DNA from: an uncultured Burkholderiales bacterium
GTDB lineage: Bacteria; Pseudomonadota; Gammaproteobacteria; Burkholderiales; Burkholderiaceae_C
Direction of reading: 5' to 3'
DNA length: 64,000 bases
NCBI GenBank assembly: GCA_945952065.1
Contig: CAMFGY010000002.1
Span: 62,001 to 126,000, forward strand
Made by a program: the position numbers and the translations under genes. The notes under the pieces are model-generated. The model saw only the letters and a list, made by a program, of their open reading frames with translations. It was not told the DNA's origin and made no database searches. This document shows, in pieces, positions 44,994 through 53,819 of the stretch. Position 1 is the stretch's first letter, and every line of letters begins with the position of its first letter.

Positions 44994-45602
44994 TTAAAAG
45001 AACATCGAAGGATTGACTTCGATTTGAATGTTTGAATCCATCGCAATTTCGTTGGCAAGAGCCTTATTGCTGCAAATAGCCCCAACAACATGAGACGGCT
45101 GAACCCTGGGATACACCAGCAGTTCTGCGCAACGACGTCTCTTTCCATCGGCGCAATTTGCCCAGTATTTTGAATTCAAAGCCTCTATTGAATCTGCCAA
45201 TATGTCTGGATTGGCTGAAAATCTAGTTTCACGGCAGGAGGCATTTCCATCGGAATAAATATGCTGACCGTCTTGAAGCACGTTTGGGGAAATTTTAAGA
45301 ATGACAATTTCATGCTGAAGACTACGCCGTACAAATAGCATGGGGTTTTTGGGGTTAATATACAGCGGCGCATAGTCATGAATAGCACGATGGTTGACAG
45401 ACTCTGGTCTGTCCCGCCATCTCTGCGCCCCGGCATCCGATATATCAACAGCCAGCACATCATCCCGCATCAGAACATCGGTATGCGAGAGAATACCGTG
45501 CTGAAGTATTCCCGCCAGATTATCCTTATGTGTCAGATGATAGAAAAATGGGAACTGGGTGGAGGAGTCGCCAATGACGTTGGCGGGTCGAGTGCTGGTC
45601 AT
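44994..45602 (-). CDS. darT: DarT DNA ADP-ribosyltransferase toxin
   Basis: This 202-residue protein is a DarT toxin. Visible motifs are FYHLTHKDNLAGILQHGILS (20-39), IHDYAPLYINPKNPMLF (74-90), SDGNASCRETRF (117-128), and E160 in RRRCAELLVYP, at the position of the catalytic glutamate. It transfers ADP-ribose to thymidine in single-stranded DNA. The ATG 45602 has an AAGG site. Overlap-free pairing with darG and its place right behind the tns operon suggest it helps keep the element. Confidence 0.9.
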   Translation of the reverse strand: MTSTRPANVIGDSSTQFPFFYHLTHKDNLAGILQHGILSHTDVLMRDDVLAVDISDAGAQRWRDRPESVNHRAIHDYAPLYINPKNPMLFVRRSLQHEIVILKISPNVLQDGQHIYSDGNASCRETRFSANPDILADSIEALNSKYWANCADGKRRRCAELLVYPRVQPSHVVGAICSNKALANEIAMDSNIQIEVNPSMFF

Positions 45603-45871
45603 CGTTTGCCTTGTTGTACACAGCAATTGCTGTCAAAGGCAGAGACGATGTGACTTTGGAAAGGTCAGGCTGGCGGTGGCGGTCTCACACTAAGTCGCAG
45701 GACGGACAATGGATGGGCATCATCAAACCAGGCGCTGCGTGGTTGGCACCAATTACTTTGACCTCCGATGAGCGCCTTTCAAGAGCTGTCGCTTCTTGCG
45801 CCACAGCCCTTGCCACTTTCCGGTCGTTGACGCACCGTGTCAATGACGTGCCGCATTCCAGTCAGTCGATT

Positions 45872-46366
45872 TCAGCCGCTCTTGGATTCGCATTTGGGCA
45901 TTGCATCGCCGCCAAGTAGCTCTTGCCACGGCCCCCTCTTGCAACAAACTACGCACGGAGGAGCCCAAGGACGGTCCGGCATCCAACTGACGGATAGCAC
46001 CTTCCCTCCGGGAGGTCCCCATACATCCAGAACCATTGACAGCACGGCGTCGGCAGGACCATGCAAGACATGTTCAGTCAAGTTGATCGCCCAGGGACCC
46101 GTGTTGACCACCCAATGGGCAGGTTCAATTGCGGTTGCCGGACTGAACACGCCGGATGCCCGAACTAGCGGGGGAAGAACCTTAATCGCTTCAATAGCAA
46201 GGGCCAGTTTTTCAATATGCGCCAAGTAAATGCTCCCCAGTCCATACAAAGAAACCATTGAGCTGTTTTCTTCCTTCACCCTCGGCAGCAGACCACCGCA
46301 AGTCTGATGGACGCCGGTGATCATCGACCGCCAAAACTTCAGGCATCCGACCTTTCGGCTTTCCAC
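45872..46366 (-). CDS. Unknown last gene of the tns operon, possible TnsE C-terminal half
   Basis: This 164-residue protein is read from GTG 46366, 6 bases after the preceding stop, with a TGAGG site upstream. It contains IYLAHIEKLALAIEAIKVLPPLV, AHWVVNTGPWAIN and VLSMVLDVWGPPGGKVLSVSW (outline). The last part is loosely like the TnsE C-terminal LLEVDxSDGxKxLST stretch. With the previous protein it adds up to 420 residues, close to full TnsE size. This suggests a TnsE split in two, but the similarity of this half is weak. Confidence 0.5.
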   Translation of the reverse strand: MESRKVGCLKFWRSMITGVHQTCGGLLPRVKEENSSMVSLYGLGSIYLAHIEKLALAIEAIKVLPPLVRASGVFSPATAIEPAHWVVNTGPWAINLTEHVLHGPADAVLSMVLDVWGPPGGKVLSVSWMPDRPWAPPCVVCCKRGPWQELLGGDAMPKCESKSG

Positions 46367-46372
46367 TCCACC

Positions 46373-47146
46373 TCAAAACCGCAACATCCCCGTCCGATGT
46401 TGCGGCGGCGGCGGGCACAACAGTCTGCGGCTGCCGCAGCGGATCCATTTCACTTGCGAAGGAAGGTCAAAGTCCAATCGAACGCCAGTCAACTCGCAAG
46501 CAAGAATGCCGTTCGCAACAGAAACTCCCCACGCATGCCCAGATAGGCTGGCCCGAGGCAAAGCCATGTCTATTCGGCCCTTCATCTCGTTTGTCAGCAC
46601 ACTGTTCCACGAATCCCTGGCATCAGTGCAGGTAGAAAGCCACACCGCCCTTCGCAGGGCTGTATCGGTCGGTACGTAGGGCACCAACGCTGAAGACGCA
46701 AAGCACTCGATCTCGCCCGCCTGGGGTTCGGCCTGAGTGACCAACAAGTCGAGTCCGCCTGGCAGGAACAAATAATCAGAGCTATTGGCCGACCAAGACC
46801 AGAGCTCTCGAATAAGCAAAGCCATTGGCACATAGACCGGCTCCGGTTCAGACTGCAGTTCGACAATTGCATGGCGGCCATCCCCTGCCCTGGGAACAAG
46901 ATGGCGCAAGAGGTCTCTCGCCTCAAGTAGCCTCGAAGCCCGGCTGAGGTCTCGGCAAGTAAAACCAACGTTACGCGTACTCAAGCGCCGAAACGGGGCA
47001 AGCGATGGCTCTAACATTCGCCCGAAAAAAAGTCTGTCAGCAGGCCACCAGCTTTCACGCCAATGCCCGTCCGTCCAAGCCCAAACTGCCACGCCTTTCG
47101 ATTGCCCGTCCCGCAACCATCCGTCGATCCAACCTAGGTTGCTCAT
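46373..47146 (-). CDS. tnsE: TnsE-like target-selection protein (N-terminal half)
   Basis: This 257-residue protein follows tniQ/tnsD with a 4-base ATGA overlap, the place of tnsE in Tn7. Order and short motifs parallel the N-terminal half of Tn7 TnsE: a CRDLSRASRLLEA strand-helix, VYVPMALLIRELW (TnsE YHIPQLELARSLF), then ECFASSALVPYVPTDTALRRAVWL, and AWGVSVANG. TnsE directs insertion into replicating or conjugating DNA. It is about half of TnsE length and lacks the C-terminal clamp-binding part, which may be the next ORF. The identification is from memory and needs a profile search. Confidence 0.6.
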   Translation of the reverse strand: MSNLGWIDGWLRDGQSKGVAVWAWTDGHWRESWWPADRLFFGRMLEPSLAPFRRLSTRNVGFTCRDLSRASRLLEARDLLRHLVPRAGDGRHAIVELQSEPEPVYVPMALLIRELWSWSANSSDYLFLPGGLDLLVTQAEPQAGEIECFASSALVPYVPTDTALRRAVWLSTCTDARDSWNSVLTNEMKGRIDMALPRASLSGHAWGVSVANGILACELTGVRLDFDLPSQVKWIRCGSRRLLCPPPPQHRTGMLRF

Positions 47147-48846
47147 GGTGTACCCGTCGAAGAACCGCCCGCGCCCTTTCGCGGCTTGTCGTCATGCTTC
47201 AGAAGCTCCTGCCCTTTGCAAGGGAACCTCGCCGGATTGATCTTTGCTGCACGCAAGACTCGCCAATCGGGAAGACCACCGACTGCCTGGGCCGCTTGTT
47301 TGACCAGGGAAACTCTCCTTTGCTGAAACTGGCTGACGTCTTCGCAAACGGCCGCCAAAGCCGCCATCAATTCGGGCAGCAGATGGCTCGACTGAGCCAC
47401 CATTGCTTGCCGCCCGAGCAGTCCAAGCACACGGCTTCTAGAAACTCGTACCGGAGGTTCCGCCAAATACAGCTCTTCTGCCACCCGCCTCACTTGCGAG
47501 GCCAACTCCGCGTCCCGAGCACTCCAGTTCACGCGCCGCACATTTGACCTGGCGGCGACGGCCCCCTGACTACCGCAGGGCTGCGCCAGCAGCCACGCCC
47601 GCTCATTGCGATAGAGCGTTGCATAGAGCGCAGGGCTCAACCCTCGCAACTCTGTTCGAGACCTGCTGGGAAAGGCAGCAATCAAGTTCGACCACTGCAC
47701 TTTTGCGTCTGAATAGAGTTGTCGTTCCGGCGTTTCAGGCAAGTCCGACTGCAGCCGGAATGCAGTTTTCCAGTCGACCTGGAGCGCCTTTGCAATGGCG
47801 CGAGTCTTCATGCCGGTCTTTGCCAGTATTGCAGCTCTTTGACGCAGACCCGGGTCTCGATATAGCCCCCAGGTTTTGGAACTCGTTTTTTGGAAGGTCT
47901 CGCCCTGACTTTTGACCGGGCAGACCTCAATCAATCGCTGCAGAAGCAAGTGTTTCAGTGGATGCATCCCGCGGCGAGGTTTTAAGCGCGCTAGCCGAAG
48001 CCAGGCAAGCGAGCCATCCTGCCCACGGAAGAGCTCTCGCAGAAAGCCCTCGCCAAGAGTCTCAACAAGTGCAGCACGAAGCCTTTGGTCCGCGTCAGTC
48101 CCTCGCCCGAAACCACGCATGCTGAGCGCTGCTCGGTAGTCATGTATCGGTCCGGTTGTTTGTCCGTCCGCATCAAGCAAGGCATGCGATTCGCTAGACA
48201 GCCAGAAGAACTGCTCAGCCGACCTGGCATCAACTCGTTGCACGACCGCGCTACTTAAAAGCGATAGGCTGGCAGGAACGTAGAGGTGTTTTGTCCGGGC
48301 TCGGACTGGAACCGTAGTGATGTGTAGCGGGATACCGTGTCGGTGGCAAACCCTCACGCCCGGCAGTTGATGTGCTCTTCGCCAAATTGCCTCGCCAAAA
48401 GCGTCCACATCTTCGATAACGCATCGCTCGCAAATTTGGAACCATCGATGTGACCGGACACTGCCGGCGCAAATACCCAGCCGCAGATGCAACGCGGTGT
48501 ACGCATCGTCGAACATTTGGCCAAACAGGCGCTCGCGTTCAGTGTCTCCCAGCCAATGGGTGAAGTAGCCCGCAAGGGTATGCCGCCTGATCAACGCAGC
48601 AGGCTGCAGGCCCCAATCTACGCGTGCCACACCGACCAAGCACGCCAACCGCGCAGGGAGGTCCGGAACCGCCACGACACCCTGCCGCCCGTAAAAAATT
48701 TCCATCAGACGTTTGGGACTCGTGACACCAAGACGCACCGATGAGCGAGCTATCACGCTGTACAGAAGTTCATCTGGATGGGGCATTGCAATGCCAGGAA
48801 CTCCAGTGTCGCGCTCAGCGGTCATTGATCGCAATCGCGAAGTCAT
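47143..48846 (-). CDS. tnsD: TniQ/TnsD-family target-site protein
   Basis: This 567-residue protein has the TniQ start PHPDELLYSVIARSSVRLGVTS and the zinc motif CERCVIEDVDAFGEAIWRRAHQLPGVRVCHRHG (outline), with Cys-x2-Cys...Cys-His. A long C-terminal part of helix-turn-helix-like repeats (for example AILAKTGMKTRAIAKALQVDWKTAFRL) reads target DNA. Length matches TnsD. It binds an attachment site and recruits TnsABC through TnsC. It overlaps tnsC and the TnsE-like gene by 4 bases each. Confidence 0.85.
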   Translation of the reverse strand: MTSRLRSMTAERDTGVPGIAMPHPDELLYSVIARSSVRLGVTSPKRLMEIFYGRQGVVAVPDLPARLACLVGVARVDWGLQPAALIRRHTLAGYFTHWLGDTERERLFGQMFDDAYTALHLRLGICAGSVRSHRWFQICERCVIEDVDAFGEAIWRRAHQLPGVRVCHRHGIPLHITTVPVRARTKHLYVPASLSLLSSAVVQRVDARSAEQFFWLSSESHALLDADGQTTGPIHDYRAALSMRGFGRGTDADQRLRAALVETLGEGFLRELFRGQDGSLAWLRLARLKPRRGMHPLKHLLLQRLIEVCPVKSQGETFQKTSSKTWGLYRDPGLRQRAAILAKTGMKTRAIAKALQVDWKTAFRLQSDLPETPERQLYSDAKVQWSNLIAAFPSRSRTELRGLSPALYATLYRNERAWLLAQPCGSQGAVAARSNVRRVNWSARDAELASQVRRVAEELYLAEPPVRVSRSRVLGLLGRQAMVAQSSHLLPELMAALAAVCEDVSQFQQRRVSLVKQAAQAVGGLPDWRVLRAAKINPARFPCKGQELLKHDDKPRKGAGGSSTGTP

Positions 48847-50360
48847 TCCGCATCCTTCTGAAGGGCCCCAAAATGCGCAGCGATAGCGGCCCTCGCAAGG
48901 CTCGCAGCAGTTTTGTGTCCAGCATTCAGAACCTGCATGACCAACCCACGGGCAGTCGATTCACTGATGTCCAGCGAGGTGCAGACATTCCTCGCCGCCA
49001 CGGCGAGCATGGTCTGCTCGTCTGAGGGACGGCTGCCACTCTGATTCGCATATCGGCTTTTCTCGGCGTCAACAAGGTCATCAATGCTGTAGCCGGCAAA
49101 ATCCTCGAACTTTCGAAGCCGGCCTGGATCCCGGCTCCTAACGGCGCGCAGAGCGGGCTGCAAGAAAGAAAAGTCTTCTCTCGCAACATCGATGAATCGC
49201 TGCGGCGTCAGTTCAGACTCGCCCTTTCTCAGCGCCTTCAATTGGGCAATGAGGAACATATCCACCACGAAACCGCGAACACCCTGTGTCTCGTCGTAAA
49301 CGGTCTTGACCATCTCTTCGGTGGGGGCCGTCGGTTTGGTCAACCATTGATATTTCCAGAGCTCATCCACCAGCAATCGAAACTCGGCGCCGAACTGAAG
49401 TGGCTTCCAGCAAGCGGCACCGGCCGTCCCTATTCGCCGTGCATGGCGCGTGTCAAGGTTCAAAACTGACTGGGCTTTGAAGGTCCCGATCAGCATGACG
49501 GGCACATGGACTAAGTTGATCAGTTCCTGGAAAAAGTTCAGCATCACCTCCCGGCCTCCGCTCTTCTTGATGCTGAGGTTTTGAATTTCGTCGATGACCA
49601 GAATTCCAAGGCCATAGGTTCGAATCAGTAGCAGCGCCTTTCGCGTGAGCTTCCAAGTCGGCATGCTGGCCGGCACCGCAGCCACCTCGGGGGCGCCAAG
49701 CGCACGTCCAATTGCGTCAAGAATCGCCAACGCCAACTCCTTAACGCCGCCGTCACTCGGACAATCGACCTTGAGCCAAACCAGTTGGTGAAAGTGGTGC
49801 TTCGGATGAAAGATGTACTGTGGATAGCTATTGAGCACCGCCTCCACTGTGGTGGACTTCCCCATTCCGCTGGTCCCGATCAATGAATAGCTGCAAATCG
49901 GAACTGTTTGATTGAACGTTAGCTTGGCCGGCTTTCCGGCCGACTGCATCTGCGCATACAACTGGCTGGTTTCTTTCGCTCGCTCTGCGCTCAAAGGACT
50001 GCGATTTGAATACCCCCACCGCAGCAGTTGATCAATGCGCTGCCCCACTTCAGCATGCCGCGGCGTTGCGATGAAAACATGCTTCAAATCTGCGACGTAG
50101 TAGGCTCGTACATGCGCCGGATCGAGCAGTTGGGCTGGGTCAAAGGCTGGCAATGACAGGAGTTGGGTCATCCAGTTGCTTTCACTCCGAATCGGCGGCA
50201 GCGCTTCGACAAGCGGGTTGCCGCTCATGCTGGCGATTTCCGATGGCGCGTACACGGCTTCAACCCATTTCGAGGAGCCTTCAAGCAACTCGGCTGAAGG
50301 CTGAAATCCAGCCGCAGCACCCTCCTTTTTGGGATTCACCGTCATATCTCCCGCTCTCAT
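48843..50360 (-). CDS. tnsC: TnsC AAA+ ATPase regulator
   Basis: This 505-residue AAA+ protein has Walker A IGTSGMGKST at 161-170 and Walker B LGILVIDEIQNLS with D257-E258. It couples target proteins (TnsD/TniQ, TnsE) to the TnsAB transposase. Its start overlaps the tnsB stop as ATGA; a second ATG at 50345 has a better GGGAG site. Size and position agree with Tn7 TnsC (555 residues). Confidence 0.9.
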   Translation of the reverse strand: MRAGDMTVNPKKEGAAAGFQPSAELLEGSSKWVEAVYAPSEIASMSGNPLVEALPPIRSESNWMTQLLSLPAFDPAQLLDPAHVRAYYVADLKHVFIATPRHAEVGQRIDQLLRWGYSNRSPLSAERAKETSQLYAQMQSAGKPAKLTFNQTVPICSYSLIGTSGMGKSTTVEAVLNSYPQYIFHPKHHFHQLVWLKVDCPSDGGVKELALAILDAIGRALGAPEVAAVPASMPTWKLTRKALLLIRTYGLGILVIDEIQNLSIKKSGGREVMLNFFQELINLVHVPVMLIGTFKAQSVLNLDTRHARRIGTAGAACWKPLQFGAEFRLLVDELWKYQWLTKPTAPTEEMVKTVYDETQGVRGFVVDMFLIAQLKALRKGESELTPQRFIDVAREDFSFLQPALRAVRSRDPGRLRKFEDFAGYSIDDLVDAEKSRYANQSGSRPSDEQTMLAVAARNVCTSLDISESTARGLVMQVLNAGHKTAASLARAAIAAHFGALQKDAE

Positions 50361-52540
50361 TTTGATTGCGCCAACCGCTGCGCCTGAATCAGCGCCTTGA
50401 CTTCACTGATGCCCTCGTCATCGGACATCACCTCGCGCGCGTCGACGTCAATGACTTGTCTACCCAGATGCTCAGCCAGAGCCCCATCAATCGCATCGCG
50501 GTTCATTAGGTCAATCTCTTGTTGCTTGTTGGCCTTGACTCCGCGCAAGCGCGAGGCCTTAGACAAGGTAGGGTCGGAAAGCCGTCTAGATTTGGCTTTA
50601 GCTTCTGCGGCAACCTTGTCTGCCCCAATCTGATAGCTCGCTCGCGGGCCAACGTAATTCCATTCAGCCGCAGCGTTGTTCATGGCGGCGTGCTTACCCA
50701 GGGCGGCAACTTCACCCAAGGTAAGTCCCTTGAATTTCTTCGCAGCGCGGGTCAACTCCACAGGAACGAGGTCGCCTTTTCGACCATGCCCAATGAGAAA
50801 TGCTTCACCCACATTGTTCGGGTTCATCAAAGCATCGAGTTCCGCGCCAGCTATCTGAGACTTAGCAAACCAAGGCTGCTCAAGCAGGTTCGCACCCATA
50901 TAAAAGAGGCCTCGCGCAACTTTGAGGGCCTTTACCGTGCATTTCATCCTTGCGCGCGGCCACAAATAGCGCCTCAAATGTGCGTCCTCGTATTCCCGGT
51001 AGTCACAGCGGTGGGTTTTTAAGCACCAGTTCCAAAGTTCCACTGGCACAAAAGGGGTGCCCGTCGCCGTAACTTCAGGCCAGCCGTCATAGTCTCGAAC
51101 CACGCTCAGATTGGCGTCGAGAATGGAATACAGGATGATGTTCGTGACCGCGTGCAAATCCAAACACGCGCTAAGTGCCGGCGAATCCTCACCTCGGCGC
51201 TGGGCATCTTTGTCAACATATCCCGGCAGGTATGGGCCGAAACGAGCTTGAAGCGTCCCGAATTTCCGCTCGACAACCCCCTTCGCGGCACCTGAATAGG
51301 GCGGTGCGTTCTCAACGTCTAGCCCAAAGCCTTGTACCAGTCCTTCGGCGACATGAGCCATCAACTCAGCTCTGTCGCCCATCAAATGGAGCGGAATGTG
51401 CCCCGTCGGCCAGTACTCCGGTCGAATACTGATATTGAATAGCGCGCACAAAGCAACTTTATCGACTGTGCAGTTGTAGACCGCCAACATCGCTGCCTCC
51501 CAGCATGGCGGCTCAAGTCCAATATGGAAACCAACGATCATTCGGCTGAATCCATCCACCACGACATATAGGGTTGGCCGTCCAACAATGCGGCTGGGGT
51601 CCGCACGAGAGACGCAGTAAACATCTATAACCGTCGCGTCGATGTAGTAGCGTGTCCCAATGCCGCGCGGCTCGATCAAGGTGCCAGACTGGAATAGGTT
51701 CAGCTTCTTTTCGAAACTGCGGGACTGTTTACGGTTCAGTGGAACAACCCTAAACCTGTTCCGTTGGCCCCATTGGTACTTGAACTGTGCAAATGACGGC
51801 ACCTTGTCGTGGGTTACCGCCTTAACGTCGGGCAGTTCCCCCCCGCCAACTTCCGGGTTGAAATCCACGAACTCGCCGTATCGATGGAAAACCATCCAGG
51901 CATAGGACTCATCAAGACCTCTGCCGTTTTCAGCGACTGGACTGGCCGCCCATGCCACTTGCATGTTCGCGCGATGCTTGCTAGTTGAAGGCACCCCAAC
52001 GCCGAGCTGAATATGCCGAGGTCTACCGGCTTTTGCGCCCCCCTCTTCAGGGACTCGTGGCCGCCCTGGAGCCCCACATCGATAGAGGTCTGAGGCATAG
52101 CAGCGCTTTTCAGTGCCCCGTTGCCAGCCCATTCGCAGGACGCCGTAGATGAACGGCCGGGAACCCAGCCCTTTGACGACCAAGGCGCGAATGATGTCAG
52201 CCCTAGTATTTGCGTTGAGCAGTTCAAGCCCATAACCGACCAATGCTTGAGCTACGGCCCATCGCCGTTCGAGCACGGACTGTTCGGCGTCAGAGAGCCT
52301 CTTCCATTCAAACCCTGGATCGAATGGTGCCTTGGGGACAAGCTCCCTATTCAGCAACCCATCGATAAATTCCGTCTTGGACACCAACTCTGGTATCGCC
52401 CGATGGGATTCCGTGTTGATCCAAACGACATGAGTCGGCTCAATACCTTTCACAAAACCAGCCCCTACCAAATCAATCACTCGGAACGTTTGGCGAGTTT
52501 GCAGTCGGAAAACGCACATACCGCGACTGATCAGGGCCAT
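50357..52540 (-). CDS. tnsB: TnsB DDE transposase
   Basis: This 727-residue protein has N-terminal DNA-binding domains and a Mu/retroviral-type integrase core. D301 (YYIDATVIDVYC), D389 (LMGDRAEL) and E424 (GVVERKFGTL) give the DDE triad with D-x35-E spacing usual for TnsB. A beta-barrel and basic C-terminus (KAKSRRLSDPTLSK) follow, the latter contacting TnsC. It joins the 3' ends of the element to target DNA. It starts 3 bases after the tnsA stop. Confidence 0.92.
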   Translation of the reverse strand: MALISRGMCVFRLQTRQTFRVIDLVGAGFVKGIEPTHVVWINTESHRAIPELVSKTEFIDGLLNRELVPKAPFDPGFEWKRLSDAEQSVLERRWAVAQALVGYGLELLNANTRADIIRALVVKGLGSRPFIYGVLRMGWQRGTEKRCYASDLYRCGAPGRPRVPEEGGAKAGRPRHIQLGVGVPSTSKHRANMQVAWAASPVAENGRGLDESYAWMVFHRYGEFVDFNPEVGGGELPDVKAVTHDKVPSFAQFKYQWGQRNRFRVVPLNRKQSRSFEKKLNLFQSGTLIEPRGIGTRYYIDATVIDVYCVSRADPSRIVGRPTLYVVVDGFSRMIVGFHIGLEPPCWEAAMLAVYNCTVDKVALCALFNISIRPEYWPTGHIPLHLMGDRAELMAHVAEGLVQGFGLDVENAPPYSGAAKGVVERKFGTLQARFGPYLPGYVDKDAQRRGEDSPALSACLDLHAVTNIILYSILDANLSVVRDYDGWPEVTATGTPFVPVELWNWCLKTHRCDYREYEDAHLRRYLWPRARMKCTVKALKVARGLFYMGANLLEQPWFAKSQIAGAELDALMNPNNVGEAFLIGHGRKGDLVPVELTRAAKKFKGLTLGEVAALGKHAAMNNAAAEWNYVGPRASYQIGADKVAAEAKAKSRRLSDPTLSKASRLRGVKANKQQEIDLMNRDAIDGALAEHLGRQVIDVDAREVMSDDEGISEVKALIQAQRLAQSK

Positions 52541-52543
52541 AGC

Positions 52544-53359
52544 TCAGCCTTGATTGAGTTGGATGTCTGAAACATTCAGTTGGTCAAGCAAACCGGGCCT
52601 GAATAGATCGACTCGCCACTGACCTCTAGCAATCAAATGCAATGCGAGCTCAAAAACAACTGAAGGCGCCACCCCAATTTTCCCTCCAACGCGCTTTGAA
52701 ACCTGGGCCAATGTCTCATTGGACTTGGACACGACGGAATTGCAGAGCATGGCGGTGACCGCCACCCTTATCTCATGATGCAAACCAACACGCCCATCCA
52801 AGCAATACTTCGAGCGGACTGCGTCATACTTTTTTATCCAATCGTTGTCGAACAAGCTTTCGTCAAGACGACGAAGCTTTAACCCGCGCTTCTGCCAGTA
52901 CTCATCTGCTATGGACATTAACAACTCTTGTCGCTGTGTCAGTTTTGGAAAGCTGTATTTAAAAGAATACGGTTCATTGACGACCCCTTCGGCTTCAAGT
53001 CGCGTGACCAAGAAGTCAATAGTCAAGACGTATGGCGTGCCGTCAGTGGTTGAAGGCGGCCGAATTCCATTTCGCAGTGCGATTCGATGAGTCTCCATTC
53101 GATTCATCGGGAACTGCTCCCGGATATCAATAACCTGAGGATCCGCTTCAAACCTCAGGAAAGACTTCCACTCGCCGTCGGACAAAAAATGATGAATCCG
53201 CTTTGTTTTAATGCCCCAAGTTCGATGGGAGCGCCCACGCGAAGGCACATCATGAATTTTCAACCACGGCTGATATTCGGACCCTGTACCAGTCCCTCGA
53301 CCCGCTTTTAAATAGTCAACAACCTTCTTCTCATCAAATTGATACCTACGGCGCCCCAA
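52544..53359 (-). CDS. tnsA: TnsA endonuclease
   Basis: This 271-residue protein is a TnsA-type restriction-fold nuclease that cuts the 5' ends so that the element moves by cut-and-paste. E63 (DGEWKSFLRFEAD), D115 (VLTIDFLV) and K134 (YSFKYSF) match the catalytic residues E63, D114 and K132 of Tn7 TnsA, and DIREQFP is conserved. A winged-helix C-terminal domain contacts TnsC. It is the first gene of the tns operon, next to the right end. Confidence 0.88.
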   Translation of the reverse strand: MGRRRYQFDEKKVVDYLKAGRGTGTGSEYQPWLKIHDVPSRGRSHRTWGIKTKRIHHFLSDGEWKSFLRFEADPQVIDIREQFPMNRMETHRIALRNGIRPPSTTDGTPYVLTIDFLVTRLEAEGVVNEPYSFKYSFPKLTQRQELLMSIADEYWQKRGLKLRRLDESLFDNDWIKKYDAVRSKYCLDGRVGLHHEIRVAVTAMLCNSVVSKSNETLAQVSKRVGGKIGVAPSVVFELALHLIARGQWRVDLFRPGLLDQLNVSDIQLNQG

Positions 53360-53651
53360 TTTTCACCCCTCCCATCAAGTCATTAACCCAGAAGAAATGC
53401 ACTTCCAACTGCCACTCCAACACCACTCGCAAGAGCTTCAACAAAAATTTCTCGCATCAATGCCACACTCAGAATTTGGCACAGCCGCTAACAACAAGGC
53501 GCTATACTCCCATCGAAATCAAATTAGTCAAAATTAAAAACCACTCAGTTTAATCAGGAATAACCAATAGATTACAAAAGGATTCTGATTAGATATTTAT
53601 ATTTAATTTATTTGATTTTGAATTAATGGCAAATAGATTCCTTTATTCACA
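53360..53651. repeat. AT-rich right end with TnsB-site-like repeats
   Basis: The segment from about 53500 is strongly AT-rich. TCAGTTTAATCAGGAATAAC (53545-53564), TTCTGATTAGATATTTAT (53583-53600) and a terminal copy with CCTTTATTCACA (53640-53651) resemble Tn7 right-end TnsB sites in inverted orientation relative to the left end. ACA at 53649-53651 is the suggested terminus. It also must hold the tns promoter, which I cannot place. The remainder up to hsdR at 53820 has no gene. Confidence 0.55.
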
Positions 53652-53819
53652 CGCTCAAGCCAGGCTTCGACTCAAGCAAGAAACGCTAAATCTTGTTGGG
53701 CAAGGTGGAGAGAACTCGGCAATGATCCAAAGGCTCTGAGCACCGAAGAAAATGCCGCCGCCGTTGGATAAGTAGTCGCGCAATGCTGGGAGAATGCCGC
53801 CCAGGGAGATCACGTCGGC

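Larger units (their letters stand above)
31546..53651. mobile_element. Tn7-like transposon, about 22 kb (predicted limits)
   Basis: The operon tnsA-tnsB-tnsC-tniQ/tnsD-tnsE-like lies at the right side and reads leftward into cargo, as in Tn7. The left margin (31546 onward) turns AT-rich, starts with TGT, and carries repeats AATAAAATGCGAATGTCTGA, AATAAAGTCGTTTACTGACA and AAAGTCGTTTCCGCAC. These resemble the Tn7 TnsB-site core AATAAAGTC...AACTGA. The right margin holds inverted-orientation matches such as TCAGTTTAA and CTTTATT and ends in ACA at 53651. The limits are inferred: no 5-bp target duplication is visible (AAACT on the left, CGCTC on the right), so one end may lie slightly elsewhere. 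Confidence 0.65.

Noticed and set aside
31541-53656. 5-bp target-site duplication of the Tn7-like element
   Set aside because: The flanks AAACT and CGCTC differ, so no duplication can be claimed with these ends.
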